Positions 43,253-51,961 of a stretch of 64,000 bases of DNA are shown here, in pieces (position 1 is the first letter of the stretch; every line of letters begins with the position of its first letter). The notes beneath the pieces are model-generated. The model searched no databases, was not told where the DNA came from, and saw only the letters and a list, made by a program, of their open reading frames with translations. This stretch comes from CAYOZN01 sp964408455 (lineage in GTDB: Bacteria; Planctomycetota; Phycisphaerae; UBA1845; UTPLA1), in contig CAYOZN010000008.1 of assembly GCA_964408455.1 (NCBI GenBank), positions 1-64,000 of the forward strand, given 5' to 3'. The position numbers and the translations under genes were made by a program.

Positions 43253-46200
43253 ATGTCCATGCGTCGCGTCGCCCTGGTCGTTTTCCTTCTGGTTGTGTGC
43301 GTACTGCTGAGCGTCGGCCCGGCGCGGGGAGAGGCGTTGTGGCTGGGCGTCGGCGCGAACGGCGCGGCGGAGGTGCGCGAAGCGGCATCCGCCGACCCGC
43401 CTGCCATCGTCGTGACATCGCGGGCCGGCTTCGACGTCGACGTGACGTGCGAGACGCCGGGAATACTGATTCGCCATCAGAAGCTTGCCGGCGGGGAGTT
43501 TGCCGCCATTGAATGGCCGAGCGAGTCGCGTCATGGCGAAGTGGGCACGCCGTCGGTTCCGGTTCTGCGGCGGCTGATGATGGGCATTCCCGGCGTGGAA
43601 CCCACGCTTTCCTTCGAGGCCGGAACGACCGTTACATTTGACGCGAAGCTGGCCGGCCGGACTCTGCGGCTTGCGCCGGTGCAGGCGCCGATTCCAAAGA
43701 CGCCGGGCGCCCTGGAGGCAGCGCCATTTGCCTTTGATGCGGCGGCGTATGCGGTGAATGCCGACGTGCCCGCCGAGCGGGTCACGCTGGAGAAACTGGG
43801 CGTGGTTTGCGGCCGGCCGATGTACCTGCTGGAAGTGCGGCCGGTTGCCTTCAATGCGGCGAAATCTGTACTGACGGTGTGGCCTCACATTGATCTATCG
43901 GTGACGTTTGGTGCGGCGCCGCCGGCGGAGTTAGCGCCGATGAGCCCGGGCGTTGCGGCGCTGTGCCTCAATGGCGACGGGGCCGGCGCGCAGCCGCGTG
44001 CGGGCGGTGACTATTTGATCGTGGCGGCGCAGGCGTATTCGGCCGATCTGAAGCTGGCCGAGTTTGACGCGGCCAAGGAGCAGCAGGGCTTCAACGTGTT
44101 GTGGCACACGGTGCCGCCGGGCACGACGGCGGCGACGATCAAGGCGCACATTGCGGCGCTCTGGTCCGATCCGCTGACGAGGCCGGAGTATGTTCTGCTG
44201 GTGGGGGATACGGACACGATTCCCGCCTGGACGGGCGGCGGGGAGGGGCTGCCGCCGACGGACCTGCCGTACGTCTGCATGGACGGGACGGCCGACTGGC
44301 ATCCGGAGATGGCGATCGGGCGGCTGAGCGTGCGCAGCGCGGCGCAGCTTGCGGCGGTGGTGGACAAGACGCTGTCGTTCGAGGCGGGGCAGTACTCCGA
44401 CGCGGGCTACACCGCGCGTGCCGTATTCATGGCATCGTCGGACAATCACGCCATCACCGAGGGAACGCACAACTACGTGATTTCGACGCACATGGAGCCG
44501 AACAACATCGTGTCGGACAAGCTGTACTGCGTGACGTATGGCGCCACGACGCAGGACGTGCGGAATTCGTTCAACGACGGGCGGCTCTTCGGCATCTACA
44601 GCGGCCACGGCAGCGAGACGTACTGGGCCGACGGGCCGGTGTTCTATCCCAGCGACGTCAACGGCCTGACGAACGCCGGGATGTTCCCGTGGGTGTGCAG
44701 CTTCGCCTGTCTGACCGGCGACTTCACTCAAAACGAGTGCTTCATGGAGACGTGGCAACGCGCAGAGAACCGGGGGGCGGTTGCCGCGTGGGGATCGAGC
44801 GTGAACAGCTACTGGACCGAGGACGACGTTCTGGAGAAGCGTCTGTTTGACGTGCTGTACGACGACTATGTCCGTGAACTGGGCCCGCTCTACAACGTCA
44901 CCAAGATGGCATACCTCGCCGAGATGGGAAGCGGGCCGACGACGCGGCGGTACTTTGAAATGTACAACCTGCTCGGCGATCCGAGCCTGGCATTGCCGGA
45001 CGCGCAAGCGGCGATGCGCGTCACGCCGTCCGGTGATTTTGTTGCGGGTGGGCCCGAGGGCGGACCGTTCGCGCCGTCGTCGGCAAGCTGGCAGATCCGC
45101 AACGTCGCCGATTATCCGGTTGATTTTGTGGTTGTGGAGGACCCCGCGGCTGACTGGCTGACGCTGACCGGGGCGACGGGCGGGCAACTGATGCCCGGCG
45201 AAATCGTGTCGGTGACGGCGGAAATCAACGCCAACGCGGAGGCACTCGGCATCGGTCAGCACCTGGCGACGATCGTGTTCACGAACCTGACGGACCACAT
45301 CGGCGACAGCTCGCGGCAGGTCGCGCTGGAAGTGGGTCGATACGCGTATCACTCCAGCGATGTGCCGCGGCCGATCGGCGATAACCAGACGATTGTCAGC
45401 ACGCTGGATGTGCCGGACAACGTGTGCATCGCGGACCTGAACGTGGAGATCGACATCCAGCACTCCTACATCGGCGATCTGCGTGTCACGCTGACGTCGG
45501 CGCGGGGAACTCCCGTAACGCTGCACGATCGGTCGGGCGGAAGTACCAACGACCTGATACTGACGTACGACGATGAAGGGCAGGCGCCGGACGGCCCGGG
45601 CGCGCTGGCTGACGTGATCGGCGAGTCTGCAATGGGGCGGTGGACGCTGAGCGTGTCGGACATGGCCGGCGGCGACACCGGCACGCTGCGCGCGTGGGCG
45701 CTGAAGCTGCTACCGACGTCCGAGCCTTGCCCGCCGATTGCGCAGGACGCCGAGGCCGCGACCGAGGTGAATGTGCCCGTTGCCATTGAGCTTCAAGGAG
45801 CGGCCGGGCCGGGAGCGACGCCGGCGTTCGTCATACAGACGCTACCGGCGCATGGGGCGCTGTTTGATCCCAATGCGGCGGAGATCGAGGCGGCGCCTTA
45901 TGAACTGGCCGGCTTCGGTCGGACCGTCGAGTATCGACCCGGGGCCTGGTATCAGGGCGAAGACGCGTTCACCTTTACAGTGGACGACGGGACGTCGTCA
46001 TCCGAACCGGCTGGTGTGTCGATCAGCATCGGCGGGGTGCAACTCGTTCATGCGTTTCTGAACGATGACGCGAATCCGGGGTGGGCCGTGTCAGGGGCCT
46101 GGGCCTTTGGGCACCCGACGGGCGGCGGTTCGTACAATCGCGATCCCAATTCAGGCTTCACCGGGCAAAACGTGTATGGCTACAACCTGGCGGGAGACTA

Positions 46201-46747
46201 TTCGAACGGGATGTCGACGACGCAATATCTGACATCCACGCCGATCGATTGCTCGAATCTGTCGCGCGTGGAGTTGCGATTCATGCGCTGGCTGGGTGTG
46301 GAGTCTGCATCGTACGACCATGCCAGCATTCAAGCCTCGGTCGACGGCATTCAATGGACGACGGTCTGGCAGCACACCGGCTCGGCGATTTCGGACGTCG
46401 CCTGGTCCGGCCAGTCTTTTGATCTGTCGGCCATTGCGGATGGCCAGGCCTCGCTGCGGCTGCGATGGGGCATGGGTCCGACCGACGGTTCGGTCACCTA
46501 TCCGGGCTGGAATATTGATGATGTCGAGATCTGGGGCCTGACGTCGCATCCCTGTGCCGGGGCGCTGCCCGGCGACGTGAATCTTGACGGGTCCATCGAT
46601 GGAATCGATGTGCAGGCATTTGTTGACGTGGTGATGGATATCGGCGGATCGCAGTTGGAGCGGCGTTGCGCGGCGGATGCGAATCTGGATGGCACTGCGG
46701 ACACGGAGGACGTGGCTTCGTTCGTAGTGCTGCTTCTCGGTGCGTAG
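43253..46747 (+). CDS. Secreted gingipain-like (C25) peptidase with P-domain and dockerin-like end
   Basis: The 1164-aa protein starts at ATG 43253, seven bases after GGGAGG, with a signal peptide ending ARG/EALW. A propeptide-like region is followed by a C25 caspase-fold domain (about 245-595). H452 in IYSGHGSETYW and C486 in CSFACLTGDF are the likely catalytic pair, and RYFEMYNLLGDPSLALP closes the domain. Then come a P-domain (about 700-825, IGDLRVTLTSARGTPVTL), a cadherin-like module (about 830-920), a MAM/lectin-like module (about 930-1100) and two dockerin motifs (GDVNLDGSIDGIDVQAF, ADANLDGTADTEDVASF). It is an exported cysteine endopeptidase, probably held in a surface complex. No sorting tail is present. 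Confidence 0.88.
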   Translation: MSMRRVALVVFLLVVCVLLSVGPARGEALWLGVGANGAAEVREAASADPPAIVVTSRAGFDVDVTCETPGILIRHQKLAGGEFAAIEWPSESRHGEVGTPSVPVLRRLMMGIPGVEPTLSFEAGTTVTFDAKLAGRTLRLAPVQAPIPKTPGALEAAPFAFDAAAYAVNADVPAERVTLEKLGVVCGRPMYLLEVRPVAFNAAKSVLTVWPHIDLSVTFGAAPPAELAPMSPGVAALCLNGDGAGAQPRAGGDYLIVAAQAYSADLKLAEFDAAKEQQGFNVLWHTVPPGTTAATIKAHIAALWSDPLTRPEYVLLVGDTDTIPAWTGGGEGLPPTDLPYVCMDGTADWHPEMAIGRLSVRSAAQLAAVVDKTLSFEAGQYSDAGYTARAVFMASSDNHAITEGTHNYVISTHMEPNNIVSDKLYCVTYGATTQDVRNSFNDGRLFGIYSGHGSETYWADGPVFYPSDVNGLTNAGMFPWVCSFACLTGDFTQNECFMETWQRAENRGAVAAWGSSVNSYWTEDDVLEKRLFDVLYDDYVRELGPLYNVTKMAYLAEMGSGPTTRRYFEMYNLLGDPSLALPDAQAAMRVTPSGDFVAGGPEGGPFAPSSASWQIRNVADYPVDFVVVEDPAADWLTLTGATGGQLMPGEIVSVTAEINANAEALGIGQHLATIVFTNLTDHIGDSSRQVALEVGRYAYHSSDVPRPIGDNQTIVSTLDVPDNVCIADLNVEIDIQHSYIGDLRVTLTSARGTPVTLHDRSGGSTNDLILTYDDEGQAPDGPGALADVIGESAMGRWTLSVSDMAGGDTGTLRAWALKLLPTSEPCPPIAQDAEAATEVNVPVAIELQGAAGPGATPAFVIQTLPAHGALFDPNAAEIEAAPYELAGFGRTVEYRPGAWYQGEDAFTFTVDDGTSSSEPAGVSISIGGVQLVHAFLNDDANPGWAVSGAWAFGHPTGGGSYNRDPNSGFTGQNVYGYNLAGDYSNGMSTTQYLTSTPIDCSNLSRVELRFMRWLGVESASYDHASIQASVDGIQWTTVWQHTGSAISDVAWSGQSFDLSAIADGQASLRLRWGMGPTDGSVTYPGWNIDDVEIWGLTSHPCAGALPGDVNLDGSIDGIDVQAFVDVVMDIGGSQLERRCAADANLDGTADTEDVASFVVLLLGA

Positions 46748-47184
46748 GGTTCACTAACCAAAGGGTTATACCGTACCGGACCACGGCAGATCGGCAGGCG
46801 GATTGCCTGACGCGTTTCGAGACTGACAGCCTAAAATAGGGCGGACCCGGTGACGAGCGCGTGGCTGGCGGCACCGTTGCGGCGGCGCGCCGGAAGCGGA
46901 TGAATTGAGCCAGCATTTCGCTCGTCAGCCGGGGGACTGTCTGCTATCATGGACCGAGTCGCGGCCAGGCTGGGCAGCTCGGGCGGGCCTCGGGCGGGCC
47001 TCGGGCGACGACTGCGGGCATTGCGGCCGCACAACTCACGTGTCGCCCCAGGGCCGGGGGGCGCGATCAATGCCGGACGACGACAGCGCCGGCAACAGAC
47101 GAGTAGGGGGCATTGGTCAGTCTCTGTTCGTGCCCAAAGGCACAGGAGTGACAATCGGCATACGGCTTGCACGGGAGGTGCTCT
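46748..47184. other. Intergenic region, nothing recognised
   Basis: These 437 bases separate the peptidase from the aminotransferase, both on the plus strand. I see no hairpin with a T-run, no repeat and no gene that would stand on its own. Confidence 0.4.
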
Positions 47185-48351
47185 ATGAAGGGACCGCGCG
47201 AAATGAAGGACGGCATGGTGTCCACGCCGGTAAGAACGGCCCCTGCTACGACGCTTCATGAACAGCCGGTGCACTTTCCGCAGGATTTTCGGGCCGGTGT
47301 CTCACACGGCGACAAGATCGGCAAGCTGGATGACTTCACCGAGCCGGATTGGGCGCATCTCGGCTTCGGGTATTCCCGTACTGACTGCAACGTCCGCTAC
47401 ACCTATCGCAACGGGCGCTGGGATGAGGGTGTTCTGACGCACGACGAGACGCTTCCGGTGCACATCGCGGCCACGTGTCTGCACTATGGCCAGTCGTGTT
47501 TTGAGGGGCTGAAGGCGTTCACCACGAAGAAGGGGGACGTGGTTGTCTTCCGCATCGAGGAGAATGCGCAGCGGCTGGTCCGTTCTTGCCGGAAGATCAT
47601 GATGCAGCCGGTGCCGGAGGAGATGTTCATCGAGGCGGTATTCCGGGCCATCAACGAAAATCGGCGCTACGTGCCGCCTTATGGCACGGGGGCGAGCCTG
47701 TACATCCGGCCGCTGGTGCTGGGCACGGGGCCGCAGGTGGGGGTGCGGCCGGCGCAGGAGTACATGTTCATCGTATTTGTGACGCCGGTGGGACCATACT
47801 TCAAGAGCGGCTTCAAGCCGGTGGACCTGGTGGTGGAGGATGAGATCGACCGGGCGGCCCCGCTGGGCGTGGGCGACGTGAAGGTCGGCGGGAACTACGC
47901 GGCGGGCGTGCGTGCCAGCATGATGGCACGGGAGCGCGGCTTTGCCGAGGTGCTGTATCTCGACGCGAAGGAGAAGAAGTACATCGACGAGAGCGGGCCC
48001 GCCAACTTCTTCGGGATCACGAAGGACGGGCGCTACGTGACGCCGGACAGCCAGTCGATTCTGCCGTCGATCACGAATAAGAGCCTGGTGACGCTGGCGG
48101 CGGAGATGGGCATGCAGCCCGAGCGGCGCCCGGTGCACGTGGAGGAGATTTTCGACTTTGCCGAGGCGGGCTGCTGCGGGACGGCGGCGGTCATCACGCC
48201 GGTGGGATCGATCACGTATCGCGATCAGAAGGTGACGTACTGCCCCAAGGGCGTGCCGGGGCCAGTGTGCACGAAGCTGTATAAGACGCTGACGGCGATC
48301 CAGGTGGGGGACCTGCCGGACAGGCATGGGTGGCTGCGTGTGGTGGAGTAA
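47185..48351 (+). CDS. ilvE: Branched-chain amino acid aminotransferase
   Basis: I choose ATG 47185, five bases after GGGAGGTG; an in-frame TTG lies at 47167. The 388-aa length fits the longer class of fold-IV PLP transaminases. Visible are LHYGQSCFEGLKAF, YIRPLVLGTGPQVGV, the PLP-lysine region VGDVKVGGNYAAGVRA and the phosphate-binding end GCCGTAAVITPVGSI. The enzyme interconverts Leu, Ile and Val with their 2-oxo acids. Its product from leucine feeds the pathway encoded at 24-36 kb. Its stop codon overlaps the left inverted repeat of the GxxExxY cassette. Confidence 0.93.
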   Translation: MKGPREMKDGMVSTPVRTAPATTLHEQPVHFPQDFRAGVSHGDKIGKLDDFTEPDWAHLGFGYSRTDCNVRYTYRNGRWDEGVLTHDETLPVHIAATCLHYGQSCFEGLKAFTTKKGDVVVFRIEENAQRLVRSCRKIMMQPVPEEMFIEAVFRAINENRRYVPPYGTGASLYIRPLVLGTGPQVGVRPAQEYMFIVFVTPVGPYFKSGFKPVDLVVEDEIDRAAPLGVGDVKVGGNYAAGVRASMMARERGFAEVLYLDAKEKKYIDESGPANFFGITKDGRYVTPDSQSILPSITNKSLVTLAAEMGMQPERRPVHVEEIFDFAEAGCCGTAAVITPVGSITYRDQKVTYCPKGVPGPVCTKLYKTLTAIQVGDLPDRHGWLRVVE

Positions 48352-48384
48352 TCCGCAGATTTCACAGATTAGCGCAGATTGCGG
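48351..48384 (+). repeat. Left inverted repeat of the GxxExxY cassette
   Basis: Three imperfect units of the type CGCAGATTA make up this repeat. It matches the reverse complement of 48891-48923 at about 27 of 30 positions. Its first base is the last base of the aminotransferase stop codon. Confidence 0.8.
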
Positions 48385-48418
48385 AATAAGAGGCGAAAGT
48401 TTAATGATTACGCGCGCG

Positions 48419-48862
48419 TCAAGAACCTTGTTCGTGCTTGGGTGATTTGCGCGGATTTGTGAAAATCAGCCGTTTGAATTCGAGGCTTGGGCGACCGAAG
48501 TTGATCAGTAGTGCCCGCTCCAGGTTGGTTGCCTTTAAATAATTGATCGTTTGCCCCTCGTCCATGCTGGTTAGCGCTTTTGTTGCCTTTAGTTCGACGA
48601 TGACGGAATTGAAGCAGACAAAGTCAGCGCGATACGTGCACGTAAGTCGCTGATTCTTGTAGTTGATCTGCAGTTCGACCTGGCAAGCGAACGGAATGCC
48701 GCGAGATTTGAACTCGAGCGCCAGAGACTCCTGGTACACCGCCTCGAGAAAGACGGGACCGAGTTGACGATGCACCTCCATTGCGCAGCCGATGATGGCG
48801 TGAGTTTCCTGATCCCTGAGACCAGCTGAGTCCGCGTTGGGCGATGAATGATGCGAGTTCAC
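48419..48862 (-). CDS. GxxExxY family protein (PD-(D/E)XK-like fold)
   Basis: The 147-aa protein, GTG start, carries the signature GPVFLEAVYQESL (G-x-x-E-x-x-Y). It also has the downstream nuclease-like core YRADFVCFNSVIVELKA (Asp...Glu-x-Lys), as in TIGR04256-type proteins. These are widespread, often multicopy and of unknown function, and the core resembles PD-(D/E)XK nucleases. The gene is alone between two inverted repeats and sits between the converging ends of ilvE and the nitrilase gene. GC content is clearly lower than in its neighbours, which supports separate acquisition. Confidence 0.88.
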   Translation of the reverse strand: MNSHHSSPNADSAGLRDQETHAIIGCAMEVHRQLGPVFLEAVYQESLALEFKSRGIPFACQVELQINYKNQRLTCTYRADFVCFNSVIVELKATKALTSMDEGQTINYLKATNLERALLINFGRPSLEFKRLIFTNPRKSPKHEQGS

Positions 48863-48890
48863 GGGCCGCCAACCTGCAAAGTGCAGTCGA

Positions 48891-48923
48891 AATAATCTGC
48901 GTTAATCTGCGTAATCTGCGGAT
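48891..48923 (-). repeat. Right inverted repeat of the GxxExxY cassette
   Basis: This is the reverse-complement partner of 48351-48384, with three units of the same nine- to eleven-base motif. It ends three bases before the stop codon of the nitrilase gene. Confidence 0.8.
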
Positions 48924-48926
48924 CAT

Positions 48927-49796
48927 TTATAACCGCACGATCTCGCCGTACGTCTCCGGCCGGCGGTCGCGGAAGAATTGCCAGGTGTTGCGGACGTCGC
49001 GGATGAGGTCGAGATTCAAATCGGCGGTGACGATGTCATCCTCGAGGCGTTTGCCTTCGGCGACGATCTGACCGCGGGGGTCGCAGAAGTAGCTGGTGCC
49101 GTAGAACTCGCCGAACTTCCAGGGCTCCTCGACGCCGGGGCGGTTGATGGCGCCGACGAAGTACTGGTTGGCGACGGCGTGGGCGGGCTGTTCGAGCTTC
49201 CACAGATATTCGGAGAGGCCGGCGACCGTGGCGGACGGGTTGAAGACGATCTCGGCGCCGTTGAGGCCGAGGCAGCGCGCGCCATCCGGGAAGTGGCGGT
49301 CGTAGCAGATATAGACGCCGACCTTGCCGACGGCGGTGTCGAAGACGGGATAGCCGAGATTGCCGGGGCGGAAGAAGAATTTCTCCCAGAAGCCGGGGGC
49401 GACGTGGGGGATGTGCATCTTGCGATACTTGCCCAGGTACGTGCCGTCGGCATTGATGACGGCGGCGGAGTTGTAATAGACGCCGGGCAGATCTTCCTCG
49501 TACATGGGGATGACGAGGACGAGCTTGAGGCGCTTCGCCAGGTCGCACATCAGCTTCGTCGTAGGGCCATCCGGGATTTTTTCCACCAGGCTGTACCACT
49601 TCACATCCTGCTCGCAGCAGAAGTAGGGCCCGTAGAAGAGTTCCTGGAGGCAGGCGACCTGCGCGCCATTGCCCGCGGCGCGTTCGATGAGTGCGACGTG
49701 CTTGTCGATCATGCTCTTTTTGATTTTTTCGATGGGTGCGGTGCCGGGCTCGGATAGTGTGGCCTGGATAAGAGCGCCGCGGATGGTTCGGGGCAT
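48927..49796 (-). CDS. Carbon-nitrogen hydrolase (nitrilase superfamily), N-carbamoyl amidohydrolase-like
   Basis: I choose ATG 49796, six bases after AAGGAG; a GTG at 49811 is also open. The 289-aa protein has the Glu-Lys-Cys triad: E in CLQELFYGPYF, K in GKYRKMHIPH and C in VGVYICYDRHFPDG. The ELFYGPYFCCEQD segment and overall length resemble beta-ureidopropionase and N-carbamoylputrescine amidohydrolase. It probably hydrolyses an N-carbamoyl or linear amide substrate in the cytoplasm. The exact substrate cannot be told from sequence, and no pyrimidine- or polyamine-pathway neighbour is present. Confidence 0.88.
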   Translation of the reverse strand: MPRTIRGALIQATLSEPGTAPIEKIKKSMIDKHVALIERAAGNGAQVACLQELFYGPYFCCEQDVKWYSLVEKIPDGPTTKLMCDLAKRLKLVLVIPMYEEDLPGVYYNSAAVINADGTYLGKYRKMHIPHVAPGFWEKFFFRPGNLGYPVFDTAVGKVGVYICYDRHFPDGARCLGLNGAEIVFNPSATVAGLSEYLWKLEQPAHAVANQYFVGAINRPGVEEPWKFGEFYGTSYFCDPRGQIVAEGKRLEDDIVTADLNLDLIRDVRNTWQFFRDRRPETYGEIVRL

Positions 49797-50022
49797 GGGA
49801 AACTCCTTCACTTTTCGGCCATCTTATCACCGTCCAAATGCACCGGCGAGGCTGCCGTGGTCATTCGGATGATGCACCTCTGACAGTTCGAGACATCGGT
49901 GGCCGCGATGCACGACGTCTGCCGAAGCTCCGACGGTCGCGGTGGACGCGCGCGTTTTGGATTGGAACATGTCACGCTGAGATGATATCCTAAAGATGGC
50001 GGCTGACTGAAGGAATATACCT

Positions 50023-50283
50023 ATGAAGCAGAACATTCGAGTGCTGATCTACCAGGACGTGACCGGTGGGTACAACGTCCAATGCACGGACTTGGGCGCT
50101 TATTCTCAGGGCGATAATCTTGAGGGGGCGCTGGTCAACATGCGCGAGGTCCTCTCTCTCGCATTGGAGGGCGAAAATCTCTCCGAACTCGGCTACGTGG
50201 ATGACCCTTCTTTACTCGTGGAAATCGAACTGGGGCAAGCCAGCCAAAGCCTCGAATTGGCGGAGCCACGACGTGCCAGCTAA
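50023..50283 (+). CDS. hicB: HicB family antitoxin
   Basis: The 86-aa protein starts at ATG 50023 after AAGGA. It has the partial RNase-H-like HicB fold: VLIYQDVTGGYNVQCTDLGAYSQGDNLEGALVNMREVLSLALEG. HicB proteins bind and neutralise HicA mRNA interferases. The gene overlaps the start of the hicA remnant by 11 bases. This hicB-first order is found in part of the family. The antitoxin looks intact although its toxin is frameshifted. Confidence 0.85.
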   Translation: MKQNIRVLIYQDVTGGYNVQCTDLGAYSQGDNLEGALVNMREVLSLALEGENLSELGYVDDPSLLVEIELGQASQSLELAEPRRAS

Positions 50284-50520
50284 GCTGCGCGTGCTCTCGG
50301 GGCGTGACGTTTTGCGCATTCTTGCCCGCTTCGGCTTCGAGGTGGTCGGACAACGGGCAGTCACGTCAAGATTCGATGGCAGTCGACAGACGGCCGGCGC
50401 GTCACCATTTCCAGTCCAAATCACCGCACCATCAAGCCGGGCACGTTGCTCAGTATTTATCGCGATGCATGCCGTGCCGTTCACGAAGCCGACATCAGAC
50501 CGCTTTTTTATTCTGAGTGA
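50273..50520 (+). pseudogene. hicA: HicA toxin with a frameshift just before the catalytic His
   Basis: From GTG 50273 the frame reads PAKLRVLSGRDVLRILARFGFEVVGQR. It then shifts by one base near 50355, and the other frame continues SHVKIRWQSTDGRRVTIS, NHRTIKPGTLLSIYRDA to a stop at 50520. Joined, they form a normal HicA with the GSH catalytic motif, a double-stranded-RNA-binding-like RNase. The expected CGGGGC reads CGGGC, consistent with loss of one G in a homopolymer. It is either inactivated by mutation or a sequencing error. Confidence 0.8.
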
Positions 50521-50575
50521 TCGGTAGGCCGCGGGGCTGACGGCGATCCCGACTAGTCGTGAACAGTCAATAAAT

Positions 50576-51379
50576 TCACTTCGGCACTCCTCGGGCGATC
50601 GGTGTGCCGCACTCCGGGCAGACGGCCGACTGGAGCTGGTAGAGCGGATAGCCGCATTTTCGACAGTTGTCTTCTTCGATTTCGATGTGAAACTTCAGCC
50701 CGCAGTCGGGGCAGGCCGAGCGACCGGCGGGCAGGGCGTGCTGCTTGCCGCAGCGCGGGCAGACGAGGCTGAGCATGAGGGCGACGGTCTGGACGGCCTC
50801 GCGCGTCTGCATCTGCGAGACGCGATGCAGGATGGGCAGCGAGATATTTCCGCAGGCGACGGCGATTCCGAGGATGCCCATGATGCGGAACCAGATTTCA
50901 TCGTCTGCAAATTCGAAGATGATGGTGGCGATGATCTGGGCGGCGAAGGCGACGACGACGGCAACGGTGGCCGTCTGGACGATGGTCCACTGGCGGCGCA
51001 GGCGGGCCAGCGTGATGAGGCCCAGCAGCGGCAGTGCCACGGCGAGGACACAGGCGACACCGTAAGGCTTGAGCACGGCGTCGGTGAACAGCGGGTCGGG
51101 CACGAACCAGATGAGGGCGATGGAGTAGGCAAGCGCGAATGCCACGGCGGCGATGCCGATCGGGCCGAGGGGATGGGCCGAGCGCCGCTCCCACGGCACG
51201 GCGGCGGCCAGGGCCAGGATGGAGGCAACGCCGACGGCGGTGGTGGTGAGCAGGATTCTGGCTTCCAGTTCGCCGATGTCGCCGACGGCCAGGCAGTAGA
51301 TGCCGACGAGGCCGCAGGCGGCGATGGAGGCAATGAAGCCTAGGAGGAGGGAGCGCTGGGTTTTGGAGCGGAGTGCCAT
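50576..51379 (-). CDS. Six-helix membrane protein with C-terminal zinc ribbons
   Basis: The 267-aa protein starts at ATG 51379. About six hydrophobic helices occupy residues 10-190. The cytoplasmic-looking C-terminus holds four Cys pairs: CPRCGK, CPDCG, CRKCGY and CPECG (about 203-260), which form two zinc ribbons. Such domains usually mediate protein contact or sensing. I do not recognise the family and nothing nearby suggests a role. Confidence 0.72.
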   Translation of the reverse strand: MALRSKTQRSLLLGFIASIAACGLVGIYCLAVGDIGELEARILLTTTAVGVASILALAAAVPWERRSAHPLGPIGIAAVAFALAYSIALIWFVPDPLFTDAVLKPYGVACVLAVALPLLGLITLARLRRQWTIVQTATVAVVVAFAAQIIATIIFEFADDEIWFRIMGILGIAVACGNISLPILHRVSQMQTREAVQTVALMLSLVCPRCGKQHALPAGRSACPDCGLKFHIEIEEDNCRKCGYPLYQLQSAVCPECGTPIARGVPK

Positions 51380-51510
51380 GGGCTGGAGTATAACGTTCGC
51401 ATGCGATGCGGATCACGGGCTATACTCAACTGTCCATGACGCCGGGCTCCCGGCGTGCAGACCGGCTGGGACGGCAGTTGCCGGCGTGTCATTTCAGGAG
51501 TGATGGAGCC

Positions 51511-51747
51511 GTGCCATACGATGAGAGCAAGATCGATGACGCCGTCTTGGCGCTACTTCATCTTACGATTTTCGACGAGCAGTTCGGCATGCGGCGCGCC
51601 TGGAAGTCGCACGACTGGGCTGCGCTCGACCGGCTGCACGCCAGAGGTTTCATTGCCGATCCGAAAGCCAAGGCCAGGTCCGTGATTCTGACGAGCGAAG
51701 GCGCGCGGCGCGCGGAGGAACTCTGTCGCGCGTTGTTCGGCCGCTAG
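51511..51747 (+). CDS. DUF6429 family protein
   Basis: I choose GTG 51511, with AGGAG and GGAG upstream; the frame opens at 51406. The 78-aa product is a single DUF6429 domain: YDESKIDDAVLALLHLTIFDE, RAWKSHDWAALDRLHARGFI, DPKAKARSVILTSEGARRAEEL. The shape is winged-helix-like. The function of the family is unknown. It stands alone between the membrane protein and a broken prepilin gene. Confidence 0.8.
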   Translation: MPYDESKIDDAVLALLHLTIFDEQFGMRRAWKSHDWAALDRLHARGFIADPKAKARSVILTSEGARRAEELCRALFGR

Positions 51748-51961
51748 AGCCGGCCAGCAATGGCAGTTCCGGCCCCTTGGCATCGCGCGGGGCGTTCGGC
51801 GCGAGACGGCAAGGCGCGAGCAGTCCGACAGGCCGGCTGCCTGACCGGAATCGCGCGCCGGCGCACCTGGTCAAAAGGCTCGTTTTTCGTGGCGTTTTCC
51901 GCGCGGGCCGCGGTATGATGCACGGCATCTGGCGACCGGATCCCCCCTGGGAGTGATCGAC

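Noticed and set aside
43931..45526. A 531-codon minus-strand frame opposite the C25 peptidase
   Set aside because: It has no recognisable motif, and the peptidase catalytic region lies on the plus strand.
46905..47261. A 118-codon frame upstream of ilvE
   Set aside because: It has no motif, overlaps the ilvE start in another frame, and its composition is not distinct from other frames there.
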